This document shows, one piece after another, positions 57,765-64,000 of a DNA stretch of 64,000 bases. This DNA comes from Thinopyrum elongatum (Eukaryota; Streptophyta; Magnoliopsida; Poales; Poaceae). The stretch lies in contig CM022303.1 in the NCBI GenBank assembly GCA_011799875.1, positions 546,547,368-546,611,367 of the forward strand, given 5' to 3'. The notes below the pieces were generated by a model that was not told the DNA's origin, searched no databases, and was given only the letters and a program-made list of their open reading frames with translations. Both the position numbers and the translations under genes were made by a program. The first letter of the stretch is position 1. Each line of letters opens with the position of its first letter.

Positions 57765-58099
57765 AAAAGAGGAGGTATGTGATACAGTAAGCAAACGGAC
57801 TCCGAAAAATCCGCAAAAATATTTTCTGTCAGTTTTGGAATATTACAAAAATTAGGAAAATAAGAAACAACCAGGAAGGCAACCGAGGAGGGCACAAGAC
57901 ACCAGGGCGCGCCTGGGCCCTCTGGCGTGCCTAGGTAGGTTGTGCCCACCTCGGGAACCTTCCCGACTCCGTTTTCCTCCCGTTTGCTTGTTTCCCAAGA
58001 TAAAAAATCTTTATATATCCCCCAAATGTATTGACCACCGTATCGTGGAGAAATCCTCTGTTCTTCTTTCTTGCTGTTTTCTGACAGATCTAGATCGCC
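57765..58099 (+). promoter_or_regulatory. Candidate internal promoter for the third ORF of Gypsy 2
   Basis: Between pol and ORF3 lies a GC-rich inverted repeat, arms 57890-57913 and 57924-57947 (about 18 of 24 complementary). Its outer word GGGCACAA..TTGTGCCC and GCGCGCC core echo the LTR hairpin. A TATA-like TTTATATATCC follows at 58010-58020 and a pyrimidine-rich leader (CTTCTTTCTTGCTG) runs to the ATG at 58100. The order hairpin, TATA, leader matches that of the LTR promoter. This is inferred from sequence only. Confidence 0.5.
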
Positions 58100-58624
58100 A
58101 TGGCCGCTTCGAGGTCCTCCAAGGACAGGTTCTTTGAGAATGTCATCAACCCGTATTTGCGGGAAGTGATGCAGCACCCTCAAGCCATTGAGATGCGTGA
58201 GGGGGTGCTCCACATCCGGGACGTCCAAGGTCCCAAGAGGACGGGAACCATGGAGGCTAGGCTCGAAGCTATGGAGCAAGAGGTTTTCAAGTGCAAGGGG
58301 ATGGTGGAACATGGACTCAATGCCAATCACTTCATGATCGCGGATTACACCCGTGATCTCAAGGTGTATGGCAAATCCATGAAGGACATCGTCTTCACCT
58401 TCAACGAGCAAATCAATTTTTTGCAAAGCCAAATCTATGATCTCCAAAATCAAGTCTTTGAATATGAGGCGAGATTTAAAGGTATGAGTTTAGCTGCCAG
58501 TTGCAGGACTCGTGAGACTCGCGCTTCTTCTTATGATGGTGAGCCGCTGCCATGGAAGCCGGAGGATAAGCCCGCTGCTACTTCACCACCACCATCATCA
58601 TATTCTCCAACAAAAGAAACTTGA
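58100..58624 (+). CDS. Gypsy 2 third ORF: 174-aa coiled-coil protein of unknown function
   Basis: Begins MAASRSSKDRFFENVINPYL in a strong plant start context (GCCATGGC) and stops with TGA at 58622. Residues ~50-130 are helical with heptad-like hydrophobics (TMEARLEAMEQEV; IVFTFNEQINFLQSQIYDLQ; NQVFEYEARF), suggesting a coiled coil and oligomer. The C-terminal 40 residues are Pro/Ser-rich (SPPPSSYSPTKE). There is no signal peptide or membrane segment, so it is not a classical Athila env-like protein. It lies between pol and the 3' LTR in sense orientation, where Gypsy accessory genes occur. Unlike pol it is unbroken. Confidence 0.7.
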   Translation: MAASRSSKDRFFENVINPYLREVMQHPQAIEMREGVLHIRDVQGPKRTGTMEARLEAMEQEVFKCKGMVEHGLNANHFMIADYTRDLKVYGKSMKDIVFTFNEQINFLQSQIYDLQNQVFEYEARFKGMSLAASCRTRETRASSYDGEPLPWKPEDKPAATSPPPSSYSPTKET

Positions 58625-60178
58625 GTTCATGGTATGGGCACTCCCCTTGGCTTGTGCCAAGGGAGGTGCCCCTGTATCGTATCACCACTACTATCTTTGC
58701 TTTTATCTATTTTAGTTCGATCTTTAGTTACCCTATGATTTAGTTGAATAAAATTTTAGTTCGATCCTTTCTTTTCGAGTGCTTGTTTAGTGATCTATCT
58801 ATGTAATCGTGTATGAGATATATAATAAAGAGTAGTTAGAGTTTTGTTTCTTTACTCTTTTGTTCCAATAAAAAGAAAGGAAAATAAATGAAAAAGATCA
58901 TATGCTAATCTTATGGTAAGTAATGACATCACATAAGGAAAAGTATAAGTGGTAAAATTTATTGGAGATTGGCAAACATAGCATTGGTCAATGATGCAAT
59001 TCATGAAAGAATTAATAAGGGAAGAGAAGATTCACATGCAAATACACTATCTTGGACATCTTTTATGATTGTGAGCCCCCATTAAATATTTTGTGTCAAA
59101 ATTGTTGACGTTGCACAAGGAAGACAACGTAATGATTTATGTTTGTTCATATTCACATAGAAGTTATATTGTCATAGATCCTTCAACATGTGGTGCTTGC
59201 TCAATATCTTTGCTAGCCAAAAACTCCGCACTAAGTAGAGATACTACTTGTGCATCCAAAAACCCTTAACCCAAAATCTTTTTTGAGAGTCCACCATACC
59301 TACCTATGGATTGAGTAAGATCCTTCAAGTAAGTTGTCATCGATGCAATAAGGCAATAAAAATTGCTTCTAAAAGTGTTGGATCGTTTAGTGTAAGAGAA
59401 AATTGAGTGTTGTACGAACTTATGATGGCAAAGTAATAAAAGCGACGGACTGCATAATAAAGGTTGCTATCATAAGGGGCAATATAACATGACGTTCTTT
59501 TGCATTAAGGGATTTGGCGTACAAACAAATAAGCGCATGACAACCTCTGCTTCCCTCTGCGAAGGGTCTATCTTTTACTTTTATTCATTTACTTTTATGT
59601 AAGAGTCAAAGTATTCTCCCCTATTCCTTTTTATTTTCTCTTTTTGCAAGCATCATGTGGTGAGGAAAGATCTAGGCACATATATCCAGTTGGATATGAG
59701 TGGGCATGAGTTATTATTGTTGACATCACCCTTGAGGTGAATACGTTGGGAGGCGAAACTATAAGCCCCTATCTTTCTGTGTCTGGTTGAAACTTTTTGT
59801 TCATGGGTATGCTGTGAGTGTTAGCAATCATAGAAGATTAAATAATGGTTGAGTATGTGGACTTGCCTAAAGGCTCCGATACGTGACCCTTCCTAAAAAT
59901 ATGATGAACTGTAGTTGCAAAGTTGACTGAGAACATAGTTTGTTGGTTTTCAATAAGGTTTATGCTTTATACTTCAATGTTGTGATGAATTGATACTTGT
60001 TCATGAGAAGTTATATGATAAGAGTTGTTTGATAAAGTTTTATGTTAAAGTTCCTTGTTGTTATAATAATATGCATGATGCTTCTATGTCCGTATTTTGT
60101 TTTTATCGACACCTCTCTCTCTAAGCATGTGGGCATGTTTTTCGATTTCGTTTTTTCGCTTGAGGACAAGCGAGGTCT
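58625..60178 (+). other. Gypsy 2 long 3' non-coding region
   Basis: No supported ORF. About 59000-60150 matches the sense strand of Gypsy 1's 3' region (22100-22900 read on minus) in the same order. It includes CTTGAGGACAAGCGAGG just before the polypurine tract, which parallels CTCGAGGACGAGTAGG in Gypsy 1. Confidence 0.7.
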
Positions 60179-60192
60179 AAGCTTGGGGGAGT
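60179..60192 (+). other. Gypsy 2 polypurine tract
   Basis: AAGCTTGGGGGAGT directly before the 3' LTR; near-identical to the tract of Gypsy 1 (AAGCTTGGGGATGC). Confidence 0.8.
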
Positions 60193-61712
60193 TGATACGT
60201 CCATTTTGCATCATGTTTTCCTACTGTTATTTATAATGTTTTTATGCATAATAATGCTTTTTGGAGTAATTCTAATGCCTTTTCTCTCATAATATGCAAG
60301 GTTTACACAAAGAGGGAGAATACCGGCAGCTGGAATTCTGGACCTGAAAAAGCTACGTTAGAGTTACCTATTCTGCACATCTCCAAATGAACTAAAAATT
60401 TACGGAGAATTATTTTGCAATATATGAAAAATACTGGAGCAAATGACTACCGGAAGAGGCCCACCAGGTGCGCACAACCCACCTGGGCGCGCCAAGCCCC
60501 CCTAGGTGCATCCTGGTGGGTTGTGCCCTCCTCGGCCCACCTCCGGTGCCCATCTTCTGGTATATAGGTCATTTTGACCTAGAAAAAATGAGAGGGGGAC
60601 TTTCGGGATGAAGCGCCGCTGTCTCGAGGTGGAACTTGGTCAGGAGCACTTTTGCCCTCCGACGGAGCGATTCCGCTGGGGGAACTTCCCTCCCAGAGGG
60701 GGAAATCATCGCCATCGTCATCACCAACAACTCTCCCATCTTTGGGAGGGCCATCTCCATCAACATCTTCAACAGCACCATCTCCTCTCAAACCCTAGTT
60801 CATCTCTTGTGTTCAATCTTTGTACCGGAACCTTAGATTGGTACTTGTGGGTGACTAGTAGTGTTGATTACATCTTGTAGTTGATTACTATATGGTTTAT
60901 TTGGTGGAAGATTATATGTTCAGATCCATTATGCTATTTAATACCCCTCTGATCTTGAGCGTGATTATCATTTGTGAGTAATTACTCTTGTTCTTGAGGT
61001 CACGGGAGAAGTCATGTTGCAAGTAATCATGTGAACTTGATATGTGTTCGATATTTTGATGATATGTATGTTGTGATTCCCTTAGTGGTGTCATGTGAAC
61101 GTCGACTACATGGCACTTCACCTTATTTGGGCCTAAGGGAATGCATTGTGGAGTAGTTATTAGATGATGGGTTGCTAGAGTGACAGAAGCTTAAACCCTA
61201 GTTTATGCGCTACTTCGTAAGGGGCTGATTTGGATCCAAAAGTTTAATGCTATGGTTAGATTTTATCTTAATACTTTTCTCGTAGTTGCAGATGCTTGTG
61301 AGGGGGTTAATCATAAGTAGGAGGTTTGTTCAAGTAAGAACAACACCTAAGCACCGGTCCACCCACATATCAAATTATCAAAGTAGCAAACACGAATCAA
61401 ACCAACATGATGAAAGTGACTAGATGAAATTCCCATGTACCCTCAAGAACGCTTTGCTTATCATAAGAGACCGTTTTGGTCTGTCCTTTGTCATAAAAGG
61501 ATTGGGCTACCTTGCTGCATATTATTTACCATTACCGTTACTTGCTCGTTATGAATTATCTTGCTATCAAACTACCTGTTACCGACTATTTCAGTGCTTG
61601 CAGAAAATACCTTGCTGAAAACCACTTGTCATTTCCTTCTGCTCCTCGTTGGGTTTGACACTCTTACTTATCGAAAGGACTACGATTGATCCCCTATACT
61701 TGTGGGTCTTCA
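60193..61712 (+). repeat. Gypsy 2 3' LTR
   Basis: 1520 bp. Ends CTTGTGGGTCTTCA where the left LTR ends CTTGTGGCTCATCA. Its hairpin (about 60472-60530) is more mismatched than in the 5' LTR, and a TATA box lies at about 60561-60566. Confidence 0.92.
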
Positions 61713-61819
61713 GCGAGGAGCTTGGCTTCCTTGACCCCAAGGGTGCGTAGCAGGCCTGATATTCCCACTAGGCGGCGGTATCGCCAACTACTTCTTGCCC
61801 CACCGTCATGGACAGACAT

Positions 61820-62086
61820 GGCTGTGGAACGGGAGGTGGGAGAGGATGGCTAGGGTTTGGGGTTGTGGAGGCACATGACGGCAGAGAAGGCTATGGGAGG
61901 GGAGGGGAAGGAAGTGGATGTGCGCCGATGCGCGGCCCATGACTATAAAAAGCCATTAATGGGCGCCTGACGGGCACGCCGGTGGCATGACTCCTTGTAT
62001 GGAAAACCACGTGGAGATTACTACCTATGTGTGAAAGAACCACCAAGTGACTACTATGTGACTACTCATGCATGCGGACGCACACA
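61820..62086. other. Upstream region of the split pseudogene
   Basis: GC-rich near the ATG, becoming AT-richer towards 62040. I see no convincing TATA box in the minus orientation; TATAAAAAG at 61944 reads on the plus strand. Confidence 0.4.
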
Positions 62087-62245
62087 CACTACTGCAGGAT
62101 GCTGCTAACGCGACACTACGATCAGAGACCCTTTGACAAAACTGTGTGCGATGCATTAATCGCAAACGGTGATGTAAGAAACCCGTCAAAAAAGATGCAA
62201 AACATTTGCGATGGTGGATACATCAAACACGGTTTAGATTTTAGT

Positions 62246-62500
62246 TGCGTGTGCGATGTTGGGCATCCGGTTCAGTCCAATAAACTGTTTGTGATGAGGC
62301 AGAAGAACAGAAACGGGCAGCCAGATGAAGGTGTGTGCGATATACGGCATACAGTTCACTCGGATGAACTGTTTGTGATTAGGCAACACAAAAGAAACGG
62401 TCAGCCAGGTGAAGGTGTGTGGGATATAAGGCATATAGTTCACTCGAATGAACTGTTTGCGTTGAGCCAAGAGAACAGAAACGGTTCAACTTAACAAGAT
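62246..62500 (+). repeat. Three 84-bp tandem repeats with an open frame
   Basis: Three units of 84 bp (28 codons) contain GTGTGCGAT, GGCAT..GTTCA.TC, AACTGTTTG(T/C)G and AGAAACGG. Because 84 is divisible by three, the frame stays open over 62072-62494 (e.g. HSDELFVIRQHKRNG). I read the frame as a by-product of the repeat rather than a gene. Confidence 0.75.
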
Positions 62501-62867
62501 GTGTGTGATACGTGGGGGCAAACAGGTCTGTAATCGGAAATGTGTGGGAAGACCGATAACAACATAGACGATTCCTGTTAACAAGCTGTGTGTGTTGTGA
62601 GTAAACGATTGCTGGTATACAATTGTCAGTGATTGATGAAATCATCACCGACGGGTTCCATTGTTTAGTCCGTGTGCGATGTGATTTTCTCTGCCCGCAC
62701 AACATCTACGCTCTGTCTACAGAGCATCAACATATATAATTAAAAAGACAGCATTGCATAACCAAATTAAGCATACAATTACACAAGTGACTACACACAT
62801 AACATTTCCACACACCAAGTAAGCAATTACATGCATACTAAACTAGGAGAAACGAGGATCTAATCAT

Positions 62868-63587
62868 CTACTTCTTGTTGCGACGACACTTGCCATTGCT
62901 TTGCTTCCGGATGGATCCCTGGCCGTTTTGGGGAAGGAGGCACTTCCTCATGTCAACGATCTGCCTGTACATCTCGTAGCTCGTGTACGCCTCCTTGGCC
63001 GTGTACACGACATGAGCTTTGTCGAGTTTCTCCATCCAGGCCGAGTGCCAGGCACGCTTGTCCTTGTTGCAGGAATCCTTCATGTCTCTGTAGTAGGGGT
63101 CGATGATGGCCTCGGTGAGGTGAACCAGTGAGTCCTTCTCATGCTCGTTCCTGCCCCAGATCTTGTATTGGCCCTGGATGTCGACAAGATTCTGGCAGGC
63201 GATGCCCGAATTCTTGAGCAACTTTACATCATTGGTGATGTCCACCGTAGCGAACATGTAGTGGGGGCTGTTGACAAACCTGGCGGAACGCTCGCAAGGC
63301 CTTGTGGCAAGGCAGTAGTGGTAGACGAGGACGTGATTGCGCATGCACATCTGGGCGATGACGACCTTGGGACGAGACCCGGCACGAGCGCGGGTGTACT
63401 CGAGGTCGAACCTGACCACCTTGTACTTCTCCTCAGCAAGCAACAGCTCCATGATGTGGATGGAGTGCACCACCTAGACCGGGTTGTTGGTGTACACCAT
63501 CGAGAGCTCCGTGAACCTTCTGTGGGTGTCCACCACGGCATGCATGGTGAACTACTGCTCGTCGTCGGCAGCCGCTCGGAGCGCCAT
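62868..63587 (-). pseudogene. Broken 3'-5' exonuclease-like (DEDD, RNase H fold) gene
   Basis: The ATG at 63585-63587 (MALRAAADDEQ) is followed by TAG at 63552-63554 and, after FTMHAVVDTHRRFTELSMVY, another TAG at 63474-63476. The frame then runs open to 62868. The body resembles the exonuclease domain of WRN-type proteins: motif I FDLEYT (DxE), VVIAQMCM and HVLVYHYC strands, motif II around DITNDVKLLKNSGIACQNLVD, and motif III YTAKEAYTSYEMY. There the usual Asp (YxxxD) is Glu. Two nonsense codons and the altered motif III argue against activity. It ends in a basic tail (RKQSNGKCRRNKK). Confidence 0.65.
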
Positions 63588-64000
63588 TGGAGCTGCGCAG
63601 GATACCCTCTAAGAATTTGTCGTGGTGGGTGTGCTTCTTGCAATGGTGGGGCGCGATCGAAAGGTTGAAGAGACACAAGGGTTAAATGGCCACTGTAATA
63701 AATGGGGGCCGGCCAGCCTGTAATTGTCACATCTTGTCACCGCGTTCATAGCGGAGGATTCCAGTGCACGCTTGACAACACCGCACGCGTTTCGTTTGAC
63801 CACGCGTGGGCTCGAAGAGGCGCCAAATGTATCGTCGGTGAGCCTGTTCCCGCGCTACCATGCAGTTTACCGCGCAAGCTTCCCGCCCAGCTAGTTTGGC
63901 CACGCGTCGGCTAGAAGAGGGACAAATCATGGGTGTTTTTTGGAAAAAAGCTTTGTAAAAACGAAGTGTGTGGAATGACTTCGGTCGTAAGTTTACCTGT
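63588..64000. other. GC-rich sequence downstream in the CACTA element
   Basis: The short ORFs here overlap on both strands and have no recognisable product. Probably 5' leader of the exonuclease pseudogene and transposon sequence continuing out of the window. Confidence 0.4.

Larger units (their letters stand above)
51417..61712 (+). mobile_element. Gypsy LTR retrotransposon with extra ORF (Gypsy 2)
   Basis: LTRs at 51417-52935 and 60193-61712, both starting TGATACGTCCATTTTGCATC, are flanked by target duplication GCGAG (51412-51416 and 61713-61717). It has a tRNA-Asp-type PBS, gag-protease, pol in Gypsy order (protease, RT, RNase H, integrase), then a separate 175-aa ORF and a long non-coding 3' region ending in a polypurine tract. 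The LTR start and domain order resemble the Triticeae Sabrina/WHAM group in the Athila/Tat lineage; the exact family is not certain. The LTRs differ at several tens of positions, mostly in the first 620 bp. Two frameshifts and one nonsense codon disable pol. Confidence 0.93.
50472..61819 (-). pseudogene. Decayed grass gene of unknown function, split by Gypsy 2
   Basis: On the minus strand an ATG at 61817-61819 opens MSVHDGGARSSWRYRRLVG, continues to 61713, and resumes at 51416 across the Gypsy insertion (TLGVKEAKLLARWGVMAPLD, then RLPEGWHLSMGG). It soon meets a TAA (DMG*). Later blocks lie in other frames (GLTPEGRAHPD; NIDERYAFWEGRTFEDITV), so there are at least two frameshifts. The 3' end is acidic (KDDDDDSLGLDNGFDVDDED) with TAG at 50472-50474. 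I recall repetitive Triticeae predicted proteins with the RLPxGWHLS and GRTxEDV blocks but no assigned function; it may itself be transposon-borne. Confidence 0.5.
62087..64000. mobile_element. End of a probable CACTA (En/Spm-like) DNA transposon
   Basis: Starts CACTACTGCAGGATGCTG; the first bases CACTA are the superfamily terminus. Subterminal copies of GTGTGCGAT(G/A) follow at high density (about 62150-62690), as expected for TNPA-type binding repeats, together with 84-bp tandem units. A degenerate exonuclease-like gene of a type I associate with Triticeae CACTA elements lies inside. The other end is beyond the window. A 3-bp target duplication cannot be checked from one side. Confidence 0.55.

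Noticed and set aside
57761..58453. 230-codon minus-strand ORF opposite Gypsy 2 ORF3
   Set aside because: Antisense shadow of the coiled-coil ORF and its leader; the plus-strand frame has the better start context and family position.
62072..62494. 140-codon ORF over the 84-bp repeats as a real gene
   Set aside because: Frame openness follows from the repeat period; no start context or domain, and the repeats look like CACTA subterminal sites.
63141..63730. 175-codon plus-strand and 168-codon minus-strand ORFs at the right end
   Set aside because: Other-frame shadows of the exonuclease-like pseudogene, which alone matches a known family.

Overview
The window looks like intergenic chromosome from a Triticeae grass (wheat, Aegilops or a close relative). 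It is almost entirely nested transposable elements. The grass assignment rests on the LTR families (Triticeae-type Gypsy and Copia LTRs with 1.5-1.8 kb LTRs, a ~4 kb solo-LTR family present twice), Helitron termini of the grass type, a tRNA-derived SINE, a GC-rich hAT MITE, a CACTA end, and plant-style exon/intron structure. I see no bacterial gene, rRNA, tRNA gene or CRISPR array. No gene in the window is clearly an intact single-copy host gene.

Layout. 933-1744: a short non-autonomous Helitron (minus). 1894-18412: a second, much larger Helitron-like element (plus). It carries repeats resembling the N-terminus of a Helitron Rep/helicase protein, antisense fragments of captured host genes (one resembling MnmA/TRMU tRNA thiouridylase), a nested young Copia element (8389-13543), a hAT MITE (13950-14425) and a 13-exon Ulp1/C48 cysteine-protease gene (15116-18196). 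The reading frame of that gene is open end to end, with one apparent splice-acceptor lesion. 18413-20166 holds a SINE with a 14-bp target-site duplication. 20167-31826 is a non-autonomous Gypsy element (minus) split by a 4.2 kb solo LTR (24996-29198). 33345-46630 is a fold-back MITE split by a Copia element (33512-46283), which is itself split in its integrase by a second solo LTR (37867-41873). 46289-50471 is largely featureless. 50472-61819 is a decayed grass gene of unknown function (minus) split by a Gypsy element (51417-61712) carrying gag-protease, pol and a third coiled-coil ORF behind its own promoter-like region. 62087 to the end looks like a CACTA element with 84-bp subterminal repeats and a broken 3'-5' exonuclease-like gene.

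Target-site duplications fix most boundaries: GAGGA for Copia 1, CTTGGGGC for the MITE, AACATAAATAATTT for the SINE, GTCTA for Gypsy 1, ATCAA and AGATG for the two solo LTRs, CAAAA for Copia 2 and GCGAG for Gypsy 2. LTR divergence read by eye suggests Copia 1 is the youngest (about 4 mismatches in 583 bp), then Copia 2, with the two Gypsy elements older.

The most unusual items are: the Helitron carrying a two-domain C48 peptidase gene with a complete catalytic tetrad; a strong strand-specific excess of TTCC in Copia 1; a shared GC-rich hairpin-plus-TATA module in both Gypsy LTRs and again inside Gypsy 2 just before its third ORF; the shared 3' region of the autonomous-type and non-autonomous Gypsy elements; and a repeated TCACCCTCG motif in both solo LTRs. 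All counts and alignments were made by eye. Family names are from memory and are given only where reasonably safe.
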